Source: Streptomyces sp. 3214.6 (GTDB lineage: Bacteria; Actinomycetota; Actinomycetes; Streptomycetales; Streptomycetaceae). Taken from it: a stretch of DNA of 64,000 nucleotides. The stretch lies in contig NZ_LT670819.1 in NCBI RefSeq assembly GCF_900129855.1, positions 1-64,000 of the forward strand, read 5' to 3'. A program made the position numbers and the translations under genes. Shown piece by piece: positions 25,571-35,018 of this stretch. A model generated the notes under the pieces. The model did no database searches, was not told the DNA's origin, and was given only the letters and a program-made list of their open reading frames with translations. Position 1 is the stretch's first letter. Every line of letters starts with the position of its first letter.

Positions 25571-26857
25571 ATGAAAGCCCTGCACACATCCGACTGGCAT
25601 CTGGGCCGCACACTGGCGCGCCGCTCCCGGGACGAGGAATTCGACGCCGTCCTGGCCGAGATCACCGCCATAGCCGAGACGGAACAGCCGGATCTCATCG
25701 TGCACAGCGGCGACCTGTTCGACTCCTACCGGCCCGCGCACAAGGACGTCCTGCGCGCGATGCGCTGCCTGGACGCCCTGGCACGCATCGCGCCCACCGT
25801 GGTCCTGGGGGGAAACCACGACTCCCCCGAGCTGTTCGACCTGCTGGGCTACGTGTGCACTCTGCGGCCCGACGCCGACCAGGACCGTCTGCGGTTCGTG
25901 CACAGCCGCGGCGACACCGATCCGGGCACCGTGCTCGACTTCGACAGCCGCGACGGGCGCGAGCGCATCCGCCTGGCCGCCCTGCCTTATGTGCACCCCA
26001 ACCGCTACCTGCACCTGTTCCCCGGGTTCGGGACCACCGAGGGCGCCTACGCAGCCGGCCTGCGCGAACTGCAGGATGGGCTGCTCGCCCAGCTGCACGA
26101 CAGCTACGAACCCGGCCGTGACGTGCTGCTCTTCACCGCCCACCAGTACGTGGCCAGCGCCGTCCCCGGCCAGAGCGAGCGGATGTGGGAGGTACGCGAG
26201 CCCTACGCCACCGACGCCGACGCCCTTCCTCAGGTCGCCTACTGCGCCCTCGGGCACATCCACAAACCCCAGCCTGTCGGCAACGGCCGGCTCCCGGCCC
26301 GCTACGCCGGCAGCCCGCTGCAGATGGACTTCGGCGAGAGCGAGGAGACCAAGAGCGTCACCCTCGTCGAGGCAGGCCCCGGCCGGCGCACCCTCATCAC
26401 CCCGCACACCCTGCACTCCGGGCGGCGCCTGGCCCGCTTCCACGGCACCCTCGAGGAGCTGCGCACCGACGCAGCTCAGTACAGCGGTGTCTATCTCAAG
26501 GCGGTCATCCGCAGCGACGAGCCCCTCCCCCGGCTCGGAGACAAGGTCGCCGAACTGGTGCCGGAGGCAGTCCTGGTGGAGGTCGAGGAGGACTGCGCGG
26601 CCACCCGAGCGACTGTCCTGACAGGCGTCGACGCGGCCGCCAACGGGAGCCTCGACATCACGGCGGCGTTCAGCGCCTACCTCGCCGATGCCGGCACCCC
26701 CGGGCAGAGCGCCGACGAGGTGGTGGCCGCCTTCACCGACCTGCTGAACACACCGGATGCCGCGCTGCCGGACTCCCCCGCCGAGCAGCTTCTCACCGAA
26801 GCCCTCGCCACCCCCTGGACCAGCCCCGCCCGCGGCGCAACGGAGACCGCCTCATGA
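25571..26857 (+). CDS. sbcD: SbcD/Mre11-type exonuclease subunit
   Basis: This 428-residue protein has the complete Mre11/SbcD phosphoesterase motif set: SDWHLG (7-12), GDLFD (47-51), GGNHD (80-84), the TAHQYV histidine and LGHIHKPQ. With SbcC it forms the Mn-dependent nuclease that opens hairpins and trims DNA ends. GAGGAG precedes the ATG. The stop overlaps the sbcC start (ATGA, 26854-26857). It sits next to palindromic DNA (15.8-17.4 kb) and a second nuclease operon, so it may be an accessory copy rather than the chromosomal housekeeping pair; this is inference. Confidence 0.93.
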   Translation: MKALHTSDWHLGRTLARRSRDEEFDAVLAEITAIAETEQPDLIVHSGDLFDSYRPAHKDVLRAMRCLDALARIAPTVVLGGNHDSPELFDLLGYVCTLRPDADQDRLRFVHSRGDTDPGTVLDFDSRDGRERIRLAALPYVHPNRYLHLFPGFGTTEGAYAAGLRELQDGLLAQLHDSYEPGRDVLLFTAHQYVASAVPGQSERMWEVREPYATDADALPQVAYCALGHIHKPQPVGNGRLPARYAGSPLQMDFGESEETKSVTLVEAGPGRRTLITPHTLHSGRRLARFHGTLEELRTDAAQYSGVYLKAVIRSDEPLPRLGDKVAELVPEAVLVEVEEDCAATRATVLTGVDAAANGSLDITAAFSAYLADAGTPGQSADEVVAAFTDLLNTPDAALPDSPAEQLLTEALATPWTSPARGATETAS

Positions 26858-29800
26858 AGATCGTCCGCCTGGCCTTCTCGGGAGTGCGCAGCTACCCCGA
26901 CACCTGCACGATCGACTTCACCGGCAAGACCCTCGTCGGCATCCTCGGCGACACCGGCGCGGGCAAGACCAGCATCCTGGAAGCCGTCACAGCCGCCCTG
27001 TACGGCAAATGCTCCTGGACCGACCGCGCAGCGCAGCTACGCTCCGACGACTGCCCGGCCATGATGGTCGACCTGGTGTTCTCCGTGGACGGCCGGGAAT
27101 GGACGGTCCATCGCGTCTTCCACGAGACCCGCCGCACCCAGGCACGGCTGACAGATCCGGACGGCAGGCACACCGACGGTGTAGGCGCCGTCGACGACGC
27201 CATCCGTGCCCTCATCGGAATCGACTACGTCACCTTCAAGTCCTCCGTCCTGGTGCCGCAGGGGCGCTTCGACGATCTGCTCAACGCAGGTGACGCCGAC
27301 CGAACCCGCATCCTGAAGTCCCTCTTCGGCGTCGACGAACTGCAGCGTGTGCGGCAGCTCGCCATCGACTCCAGCAACCATCTCGAGGGCCTCATCAGCC
27401 AGGCGCAACGCGAAGACGCCCGGCTGCACGCCGATCCGCGTGCGCAGGCGCAAGCGGCCCGGGAACGCCACGAAAGGGCCGCCGCCGGTGTCACGGACCT
27501 CAGTGGCCGGCTGACCGAGCTGCGCCGGCTGCAGACCCAGGCGGCACAGGCCAAGCAGCATGCCCACCAGAGCGCAGAAGCCGCCTCCGCGCTCACCGAG
27601 CGCCGCGTCACGGACTACGGCAGTATCACCGCCGCCGTCCGGCAGACTCAGGACGAACTGCAGCATCTGCTAGAGGCCAACGCCCAGGCCGAGAGCACCG
27701 CCGGAGCCGATCTCCTGGCCGTCACCGCCAAGCGGGATGCAGCCACCGCGGCAGGCCTGACGCCCGATGCCCTGGCTGCTGCCGCCCAGGTCCTTCAGGA
27801 TCTGCCCGGTCGACTCACCGCCCTCGATGAGAGGGAAACAGCGCACGCCGAGCTCCTGGCCGAGCTTGAAGGGGAAGAAGAAGGCCTGGCCGGGCGCGCC
27901 GGCGAACTGCAGGATGCCGAGGAGCACATCGAGGAATTGCGCGGGCAGCTGCAGGATGCCGAGGACGAAGCGGAGGGTGCCTTTGAGGCGCTGCAGACGC
28001 TGACGGCCGCCGTCCGGCGCGCCGGTGAAGCGGCCGGAGCACTCGCGCGGGAGCGTGCCGCCCAGGCCCTCACGCAGGACAAGCTCACCGCCCTGGTACA
28101 GACGCCTCCCGACAGCGACTTGGACGAAGTCCGGGCCGCGAAGGTGCGGGCGCAGGACGTGCTGGACGGCATCCGGCGCCAGGAGGCGGCACACACGGCA
28201 GGCGACGGGCTGGCTGCCGGCGACGGCTGCCCGGTCTGCATCAGGACGCTGCCCGAGGGCTACCAGCCGCCGCAGCCGCAGGATGCCGAGGCCCTCGACC
28301 ATGCCAAGGCCACGGTGGAGAAGGCCTCCGCCGCACTGGCCGACGCCGAGCAGCAGCACACCCGGCACGCGCATGAGGTCGAACAGCTCCAGGCGGCCCA
28401 GGACGAGCACCGGCGCCAGGTGCAGGAAGCCACCGGCCTGCTGGAGGTTTCCCTGCCCCTGGTGCGAGAGCGGGCCCAGGAACTCGCCGCACGCAGCGCC
28501 CACTCCCAACCCGCGGCGTTCGCAAAGGAGTTGGAGGGCGCAGCCGCCGCGGCCCTGTCCCGCATGGCCCAATCCGCGCCCCCGGCTGCCGCCGAGCAGG
28601 AGAACCTGGCGGATGCAGTGCTGCAGAACGCCCGCGGCTGTGTCGCACAGATGCAGGAGGCGGTCGACGCCGGCAGGAACGAGCTGGCACAGGAGGAAGC
28701 TGAACTGGGCGCTGCGCGCGCGGCGTTGGAAACGGCCACGCTCGCCTCACAGAAACGACGCGCACAGGCACGCCAGACCACCGAGCGCCTGGAGAACGAG
28801 CAGCGCGTCCTGCTGACGAGCTTGTCCGCGCTGCCCGAACTCGCGCAGGCACACCTGCCCGAGCAGCCGGCGCTCCCCGGCCCTGACCACCTCGAAGCCG
28901 CAGCCGAGGCCGTGCGGCACGAGCAGAACCGTCAACAGGAGCTGTCTGAGCGGCAGGAGAGGCTGCGCGCGCTCGTGCACTCGCTGCTGAGAGAGCAGGG
29001 TGAGCTGAACGAACGCCGGCAGCAGGAGGTCGCCCAGCCTCTGCACCAACTCGAGGCCCGGCTGCTGCGATGGGCGGACAGCGCTCTCAGCGCGGCCGCG
29101 CGCATCGAGGAGGCACAGCGACCCGCGCTGCCCGCCCCGGCCGAGACGAACGACCTCACGGCCACACAGGAGTACGCCTCAGCCCTGGAGAGGGTCAGCA
29201 CCCTGCTGCTGGCAGCTCTGGACGAACACGACACCGCGGCACGCGCAGCCATGGCGGAGCTCACCGCTCAGCTTTCCGCACACGCGGAAGCGGTGACCGC
29301 CGCCTACCCGGATACCGCCGTGCTGCGGGTAAGTGCCGAGACGGATCCGCTGGACTCCACCCTCCTGGACGGCTTGAGCAGCCAAGCCGGCACCCTGCGC
29401 AACGAGGCCAGGCATGCCCTGGAGGACGAGGAGAAGGCCCTGTCCCAGGTTCCGCACAAGGACCGGCTGAAGGCAGCCATCACCGCCGGCGAGCGCCAGC
29501 TGGCGGCATGGCAGGCGGTGAGCACGCACCTGACGGACGGGAAGTTCCTCGGCCACCTCACCGACTTGCGCACCCGCGCCCTGCTCGCGCACGGCAGCGA
29601 ACTGCTGCAGCAGCTGTCCGGCGGCCGGCTGGGCTTCACCGAAAACTTCGACATCGTCAGCCTCACCACCCATGCCCGCCGCAGCTCACGCACTCTCTCA
29701 GGCGGAGAGACCTTCCAGGCCTCACTGGCCCTTTCCCTCGCACTGATGGAGATGCACGGCCGCAGCGGCACCCGCCTGGAGAGCCTCTTCCTCGACGAAG

Positions 29801-30036
29801 GTTTCGGCACCCTGGACACCGCCGCCCTCGACAGCGCCCTGCAAGTCCTGCGCACTCACGTCGGCACCGACAAACTGCTGGCTGTCATCAGCCACCTGCG
29901 GCCGGTCGCCGAGACCGTGCACGACGTGCTGTGGGTTGAAAAGGACCACCGCGGCTCGACGGCGCGCTGGCTCACCGCCGCAGAACGCGACAGCCTCGTC
30001 CGCGACGACCTGCACAACCTCGCGGACCTGGCATGA
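26854..30036 (+). CDS. sbcC: SbcC/Rad50-type SMC ATPase
   Basis: This 1060-residue protein starts at the ATG overlapping the sbcD stop. Visible are Walker A GDTGAGKT (32-39), a Q-loop region (VLVPQGRFDDLL), long coiled coils, a zinc-hook CPVC (459-462), the ABC signature LSGGETF and Walker B LFLDEGFGTLD near the C-terminus. All Rad50-like parts are present, so it should be functional. It holds DNA ends and drives SbcD in ATP-dependent cleavage. Confidence 0.95.
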   Translation: MKIVRLAFSGVRSYPDTCTIDFTGKTLVGILGDTGAGKTSILEAVTAALYGKCSWTDRAAQLRSDDCPAMMVDLVFSVDGREWTVHRVFHETRRTQARLTDPDGRHTDGVGAVDDAIRALIGIDYVTFKSSVLVPQGRFDDLLNAGDADRTRILKSLFGVDELQRVRQLAIDSSNHLEGLISQAQREDARLHADPRAQAQAARERHERAAAGVTDLSGRLTELRRLQTQAAQAKQHAHQSAEAASALTERRVTDYGSITAAVRQTQDELQHLLEANAQAESTAGADLLAVTAKRDAATAAGLTPDALAAAAQVLQDLPGRLTALDERETAHAELLAELEGEEEGLAGRAGELQDAEEHIEELRGQLQDAEDEAEGAFEALQTLTAAVRRAGEAAGALARERAAQALTQDKLTALVQTPPDSDLDEVRAAKVRAQDVLDGIRRQEAAHTAGDGLAAGDGCPVCIRTLPEGYQPPQPQDAEALDHAKATVEKASAALADAEQQHTRHAHEVEQLQAAQDEHRRQVQEATGLLEVSLPLVRERAQELAARSAHSQPAAFAKELEGAAAAALSRMAQSAPPAAAEQENLADAVLQNARGCVAQMQEAVDAGRNELAQEEAELGAARAALETATLASQKRRAQARQTTERLENEQRVLLTSLSALPELAQAHLPEQPALPGPDHLEAAAEAVRHEQNRQQELSERQERLRALVHSLLREQGELNERRQQEVAQPLHQLEARLLRWADSALSAAARIEEAQRPALPAPAETNDLTATQEYASALERVSTLLLAALDEHDTAARAAMAELTAQLSAHAEAVTAAYPDTAVLRVSAETDPLDSTLLDGLSSQAGTLRNEARHALEDEEKALSQVPHKDRLKAAITAGERQLAAWQAVSTHLTDGKFLGHLTDLRTRALLAHGSELLQQLSGGRLGFTENFDIVSLTTHARRSSRTLSGGETFQASLALSLALMEMHGRSGTRLESLFLDEGFGTLDTAALDSALQVLRTHVGTDKLLAVISHLRPVAETVHDVLWVEKDHRGSTARWLTAAERDSLVRDDLHNLADLA

Positions 30037-30240
30037 CCACGCACCTCGCTCAATGCGGCTCGGCCGACGGTGCGGCGTCCGGCATGGTGCCTGGCGCCGC
30101 ACCGCGCCAGTGCAAGTTCGTGGGGCGCCGTCACGTGAGTCGGCCGGGATCGTTACACAGCACGGGCTCTTCACCTGCGGACGCTGGGGGACACCGTCAT
30201 ATTCAGGAACGATCGAACACGACCACCCATGATCATTTCG

Positions 30241-30255
30241 TTGCGATTTTCGCAA
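30241..30255. promoter_or_regulatory. operator-like inverted repeat upstream of XRE-ImmA gene
   Basis: TTGCGA-TTT-TCGCAA is a perfect 6+3+6 inverted repeat, 20 bp before the ATG at 30276. It sits where the HTH of the encoded protein would repress its own promoter. Confidence 0.6.
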
Positions 30256-30275
30256 CCCGTGATTACGGTGGAGTA

Positions 30276-31448
30276 ATGACGGAATCGTTGAATGCGCGAG
30301 TGCGCCAGGTACTCGACGGCGTCGGCGACCACCAGGCGCAGTTCGCGCGGCGCATAGGGATGTCCGCCGACAAGCTCAGCAAGTCCCTGAACGGCACACG
30401 GCGTTTCACCTCCCTGGAACTGGCACTCATCGCCGAACAGGGGCACACCACGGTCGACTGGCTGCTGCACGGCACCGAGCCGCGCACAGCCACGGCCTTG
30501 GCGGCCCGCACCCGCGCACGCGGCGCGGCAGCGCCGGATGACAGCAAGGCGGCGGCGCTGCGCCATGCCGAGATCATCGACGCCCTGGCCAGCATGGGAC
30601 ACCATCTGACTCTGCCGGAGCTACCCTCGGTGCCCGGTGAGTCCGACCTCATCGTGCAGGGATCGCGGCTTGCCGAAGAGGCCTCTGCCGTGATCGGCCT
30701 CAGTTCACGCGGTGTCACCGTACGCGGGCTCGCCGAGCAGTGGGAGAAAGCCTTCGGCCTCGTCGCCGCGGCCACCGACCTCCCCGACGGCCTCGACGGG
30801 CTGTCATGGGACGCCGGCGACTTCCGTCTTGTCCTAGTCGGCCGCACGGATGTGTGGACACGCCAGCGCTTCACCCTTGCCCACGAACTGGGCCACATCC
30901 TGGCCGGCGATGCCACCGACCGCCCCCTGACCGAACACATCGCCCCCCACATCGACCAGGGCCAGGCCGAGGTCAGGGCCAACGCGTTTGCCGCCGAACT
31001 GCTCATGCCGCACAAGGAAGTTGCGCAGAGCGCCGCCAGCGCAGGGAGCCTGAACGAGGAAGCGCTTTTGTCCCTGTCCTGGGAGTACCAGGTCTCCCCC
31101 AGCGCGATGGCGACACGACTGCATACCCTCGGCGTCATCAGTGACAAACAGCGCCGCTCATGGTCGGCCGCCACCACCCGCATGGCGGCACTGCACGCGG
31201 GCGACCCCGGCCGGCACATGCGGTACGCCCAGCAGGCGGGGGACGGCTGGTACTCCGCCAGCCTGGCCAAACTGGCCATCTCCGCCTACGTGAGGGGCGA
31301 CATCAGCATCCGGCTCGTCGCCACCGTGACCGGGCTGGACTCCGACCGACTGCTGGACCTCTTCCATCCGGGCCCCGGGGCGCCGGAGGAGACCCCGCGG
31401 CCCGACGCCGCAATGACCGGCCCTGCAGAACTGGCTTTCTTCCCGTGA
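30276..31448 (+). CDS. XRE-ImmA/IrrE metallopeptidase (antitoxin-like)
   Basis: I use the ATG at 30276 with GGTGGAG just upstream; a longer frame reaches back to 30033 without a site. The 390-residue protein has an N-terminal HTH (DHQAQFARRIGMSADKLSKSLNG), then a COG2856/ImmA zinc-peptidase domain with HELGH at 203-207 and a later acidic ligand (EVRANAFAAELLMP). In known pairs this protein represses and neutralises or releases a PIN-domain toxin. Its stop overlaps the toxin start (GTGA, 31445-31448). Confidence 0.9.
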   Translation: MTESLNARVRQVLDGVGDHQAQFARRIGMSADKLSKSLNGTRRFTSLELALIAEQGHTTVDWLLHGTEPRTATALAARTRARGAAAPDDSKAAALRHAEIIDALASMGHHLTLPELPSVPGESDLIVQGSRLAEEASAVIGLSSRGVTVRGLAEQWEKAFGLVAAATDLPDGLDGLSWDAGDFRLVLVGRTDVWTRQRFTLAHELGHILAGDATDRPLTEHIAPHIDQGQAEVRANAFAAELLMPHKEVAQSAASAGSLNEEALLSLSWEYQVSPSAMATRLHTLGVISDKQRRSWSAATTRMAALHAGDPGRHMRYAQQAGDGWYSASLAKLAISAYVRGDISIRLVATVTGLDSDRLLDLFHPGPGAPEETPRPDAAMTGPAELAFFP

Positions 31449-31984
31449 CCTCATGGTGGTTTCCCGACAACACGGTGCTGTGCAACTTCGCCTCCGCCGA
31501 CGCTCTCGGGCTGCTCGAGAGCATCCTCAACGGGCGGGGGCGATGGACCGAAGCCGTCGCCCACGAAGCGAGCAGGTCAGCCCAGAGCGCCCACGCCCAG
31601 CTCGCCGACGTGGCGGCCGACGGATGGCTCGGTGTGCCCCTGGAAATCCAGGACTCCGAGGCCGACCTGGTCGAACGCGTGCGCCGGGCCGCGTTCGGCG
31701 GCTCCGCCAGTGCGCCGCTGGAGCATCTGGGAGAGGCCCAGACACTGCACATCATCCAGCACTGGCCGCGACTCAGGGGCTCCTTCTGGCTCAGCGACGA
31801 CCGCGCAGCGTGTGATCACGCCCGGCGCCAGGGCATCACCACGCTGGAGACGCAGGACGTGATGGCCCATGGATGCAGCGCGGGCGACATCACCCACACC
31901 GATGCCTACAAGCTCCTGCGGCAGATGCGGGATGCGGGCCGGCGCCTCTCCCTCCCGGATGATCCCTCCGGCCTGCTCCGCTAG
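31445..31984 (+). CDS. PIN-domain toxin-like protein
   Basis: This 179-residue protein starts at a GTG that overlaps the upstream stop. Features of the PIN RNase fold are the first acidic residue in WWFPDNTVL, EASRSA in the second helix, LGEAQTLHI (the conserved Glu) and the late pair WLSDDRAACDHARRQG. The XRE-ImmA plus PIN (COG2856-COG2402) combination is a recognised toxin-antitoxin-like module of actinobacteria and other phyla. Tight coupling and the operator upstream fit that assignment. Confidence 0.85.
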   Translation: MTSWWFPDNTVLCNFASADALGLLESILNGRGRWTEAVAHEASRSAQSAHAQLADVAADGWLGVPLEIQDSEADLVERVRRAAFGGSASAPLEHLGEAQTLHIIQHWPRLRGSFWLSDDRAACDHARRQGITTLETQDVMAHGCSAGDITHTDAYKLLRQMRDAGRRLSLPDDPSGLLR

Positions 31985-32047
31985 TCGGCGTCCCGGGCTG
32001 ACACTCTGTCAAAATCCGCTTATTTTCGGTCCTTGCTGATCGATCGC

Positions 32048-32067
32048 CGGGAAGCGGATGCTTCCCG
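32048..32067. terminator. 8-bp hairpin between toxin pair and Wadjet operon
   Basis: CGGGAAGC and GCTTCCCG pair perfectly across GGAT. It lies 64 bp after the PIN stop and 67 bp before jetA, so it may terminate the toxin operon or act on jet transcription. A small inverted repeat TGACA-CTC-TGTCA lies at 31999-32011. Confidence 0.5.
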
Positions 32068-32133
32068 CCCTAATCTGATCATCGGTACCTTCCTGGCCCC
32101 TTGCGGCCGAGAAACAGCCAGAGGGGGACGGGA

Positions 32134-33744
32134 GTGGAGGAAGGCTACTTCGGGGGCGAAGACGGCTCCGAAGACGAGTTAGACGAGCGGCGCGATCTCT
32201 TCCGGTATGTGACGGCCGACAACGCGGCTGAATACCTCGCCGTCATGGACCAGTTCACGCAGACGCTGCTGGCCGACCTGTCCGCCGCGGAGGTCAGTGA
32301 GGCCCTGGCGAAACGCGGTATCGCCCTGTCCCCGGAGGATGCGGAGGCCCGCTGCGCCAGCCTGGTCCGCTGGAAGAACCTCATGCCGTCCGCGCGCGAT
32401 CCCCGTGTCCCCACGGTCGCCGCGCTGCGCCACACCCGGGCCCGTTTCCAGGTCACCCGGCTCGGCGGCACGGTCCACCGGCAGGTCACCAAGGTCCTGC
32501 AGATGCGCGACGGCGCGCGGGAGGTGGCACGCGAACTGCTCGGCAGCATGGCCGTGTTGCTGTCGAAGATCCTCAGCCGGGCACAGCATCCCCGCACCAT
32601 CGACGCCGAGGCTCTGGCGGCCGATGTCACGACCGTCTTCACCAACCAGGCGTACTTCGCCGACAGCATCCGCGACTTCTACGCCTACCTGTCGTCCGTG
32701 CTGGTGCGCTACGACCTGGCCGGTGAGGAGTACGCGTCGTTCAAGGGCCTGCTGCTGGAATACGTCCACCTCATCGACACCGACGTCTCCCGGCACTCCC
32801 CCGCGGTCCTGAAATGCCTGGAAGACCTCCAGCCGGTCCTGGACCACGTCCTGAGCGCCCTGGACAGCCTGCCGGGCCTGGCCTCCGCGGACGGCGCCCC
32901 GGTCGAGCGGCTGCCGGGACGGCAGTACAACGACTGGGCGGAGCTGCTGGCCTGGTACAGCGGCGGCGAGGGCGGCATGTCCGGCCCGGCGCAGCTGCGG
33001 GCCGCGGCCGAGTCCGCTCTGGGACAGCTGCTCACCAACGCGCGGCGCATGCTCACCCCCGGCGGCACCGGAGGAGCCAGGCGCAGCGACCTGATGCACC
33101 TGGCCGGCCTGTTCGCACAGGCCAGTGTCGAAGAAGCCCACCGCGGCTTCGCAGCCGCCTTCGGCGCCTATCCCGCGCGCCATGTGAGCTTCGGTCCCGA
33201 GGAGGCCGACCCCCGCGACACCGCTTCGACGTCGTGGTGGGACGCCGGCCCGGTGGATGTCCCGGTCTCCTTGCGGGAGCGCGGCGACCGCACGGCGCGC
33301 GGCCGCACCGCGCGGGTGCCCGACCCCGGCATGGACATCGCCCGTCTGCAGGAAGAAGCCGCGCAGGAACTCGCGGCCCGCCAAACGGCCGGGGCCGAAC
33401 TCGCCGCTGCCGGTGCGCTGGACGGAGCGCACCTCACTCCCGCGGCCCGTGACCTGCTGCTGGAACTGGTGTCCATGGCACTGGCCAAGGAACTCAGCCC
33501 GTCACAAGCCGTGCGTGTGGAGGACATCGATCTCCACGTCGCCGTGGACGTCGCGGAGTCGGACACCGACACCGTGATCAGATCGGACGACGGCGACACG
33601 ACCTTCTTGCGTCTGGTTCTCAAAGCCTGCGCCGCCGGCGAGGCCCGCCCTGGTGACCCACCGGCCGAAAGCGCGGCAGACGAACTCGCCGCCGGCACGG
33701 ACGAGGACCGGCAGCCGCCCTCGGCGGCAGGAGGCGTCCGGTGA
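32134..33744 (+). CDS. jetA: Wadjet JetA-like kleisin subunit (DUF2397)
   Basis: I use the GTG at 32134 preceded by GAGGGGGACGG. The 536-residue protein matches the DUF2397/TIGR02677 family by size, by its place as first of four genes and by its DLFRYVTADNAAEYLAVMDQF start. In Wadjet, JetA is the MukF-like kleisin of a plasmid-cleaving SMC complex. Codon 16 is TTA (32179-32181), a leucine codon that in Streptomyces needs the bldA tRNA. A TTA this close to the start could delay translation of the first gene, and so the whole coupled operon, until development. The stop overlaps jetB (GTGA). Confidence 0.85.
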   Translation: MEEGYFGGEDGSEDELDERRDLFRYVTADNAAEYLAVMDQFTQTLLADLSAAEVSEALAKRGIALSPEDAEARCASLVRWKNLMPSARDPRVPTVAALRHTRARFQVTRLGGTVHRQVTKVLQMRDGAREVARELLGSMAVLLSKILSRAQHPRTIDAEALAADVTTVFTNQAYFADSIRDFYAYLSSVLVRYDLAGEEYASFKGLLLEYVHLIDTDVSRHSPAVLKCLEDLQPVLDHVLSALDSLPGLASADGAPVERLPGRQYNDWAELLAWYSGGEGGMSGPAQLRAAAESALGQLLTNARRMLTPGGTGGARRSDLMHLAGLFAQASVEEAHRGFAAAFGAYPARHVSFGPEEADPRDTASTSWWDAGPVDVPVSLRERGDRTARGRTARVPDPGMDIARLQEEAAQELAARQTAGAELAAAGALDGAHLTPAARDLLLELVSMALAKELSPSQAVRVEDIDLHVAVDVAESDTDTVIRSDDGDTTFLRLVLKACAAGEARPGDPPAESAADELAAGTDEDRQPPSAAGGVR

Positions 33745-35018
33745 GCGTGGACAACAGGCCGCCCGGCTCCACCGCTCAGCACGAGGCCGCGGAGCGGCGT
33801 CTGGCCGCCCGCACCCTGCTGGCCTGTCCCGTGCTGACATCACACCAGCAGCCGGACGAACTGGCCGTGGTCCGCAGGCATTCCGCCGCGCTGCGCTCCT
33901 CCTTCGCCAAGCTCCTGGGATATCACCTCATCGTCGAGACCTCCTTTGCCCGGCTGGTGAAGACGCCTCCGAGCCCGGACAGTCCGCTGCGGCCCGTCCA
34001 GCGGGGAGACAGCCCGCCCTTCACCCCGCAGACCTATGCACTGTTCTCGCTGGCCTGTGCCGCATTGCTCACACCCGGTATCGGGGAGTGGCTGCTGATC
34101 TCCTCGCTGGTCGAACAGGTACGGGCCGATGCCGCCTCGGCCGATGTCGACTTGCGCGACACGCCCTCGGAAAACCGCCGCCTGGTCCAGGCCGTCGGGC
34201 TTCTCATCGACTGGGGTGTGCTGACCGAGACCGACGGATCGCTGTCCGCCTGGAGTGAACGGCGCGAGGAGGGGGTGCTGCAGATCCACCGCCCCCTGCT
34301 GCCGCACGTGCTGCCCCGCCCGTTGCGCAATGTGGCCTCCCTGGCCGACCTGGCGGATCAGCTGCCGAGCGGGGCGTCGGAGCCCCGGCGCAGTCTGCGG
34401 CGCCGTCTGGTGGAGAACCCGCTGGTGAAGCGGGAAGAGCTCCCGGAGGACGAGCGTGATGTCCTCTCCCGGGAGCGCTCGGAGCTGACGCGCCTTCTGG
34501 AGGAGCACTTCGGGCTGGCGCTCGAGGTCAGAGCGGAGGGGGCTTTGGCCTATGACACCGAAGGAACCCTCAGCGATGTGGCTTATCCGGGTCCGGGTAC
34601 CGTGCGCCAGGCAGCGCTGCTGCTGACCGATGCGCTGACCGATCTGGCCCGGCCGACGGCGGGTCACCACGTCCCGGGGACTGCGGCAGATGTTCCGGGC
34701 CTGCTGACGCCGTGGGACACGGTCCGCGGTGAACTGGATGGCCTGGCCTCGCGCTACGCCAGGGCCTGGGCCGGTGCCTACATTGCCGATCCGGCCCGTC
34801 TACAGAAGGAGGTCGTGGCCCTGCTGGAATCCATGTCGCTGGCCCGCAGCCTGCCCGAAGGACTGGTGCTGCATCCGGCAGCGGCCCGCTACCGGCCCGA
34901 ACCGCAAGCCCAGCCGACGCGCGCCGCACGGCGGCTGGCCGATACACCGCCCGACAGCGTCGGGGCGCCGCCTTCCGACGTGCTGTTCACCGAGTCCTTC
35001 CTCAGGGAGGCATTGTGA
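33741..35018 (+). CDS. jetB: Wadjet JetB-like subunit (DUF2398)
   Basis: This 425-residue protein starts at a GTG overlapping the jetA stop, with GGAGG upstream. Its winged-helix-like segments (FTPQTYALFSLACAALL, LIDWGVLTETDG) and position match DUF2398/TIGR02678, the MukE-like subunit of this Wadjet type. It would bind JetA and shape the SMC ring. The stop overlaps jetC by GTGA (35015-35018). No lesion is seen. Confidence 0.85.
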   Translation: MSVDNRPPGSTAQHEAAERRLAARTLLACPVLTSHQQPDELAVVRRHSAALRSSFAKLLGYHLIVETSFARLVKTPPSPDSPLRPVQRGDSPPFTPQTYALFSLACAALLTPGIGEWLLISSLVEQVRADAASADVDLRDTPSENRRLVQAVGLLIDWGVLTETDGSLSAWSERREEGVLQIHRPLLPHVLPRPLRNVASLADLADQLPSGASEPRRSLRRRLVENPLVKREELPEDERDVLSRERSELTRLLEEHFGLALEVRAEGALAYDTEGTLSDVAYPGPGTVRQAALLLTDALTDLARPTAGHHVPGTAADVPGLLTPWDTVRGELDGLASRYARAWAGAYIADPARLQKEVVALLESMSLARSLPEGLVLHPAAARYRPEPQAQPTRAARRLADTPPDSVGAPPSDVLFTESFLREAL

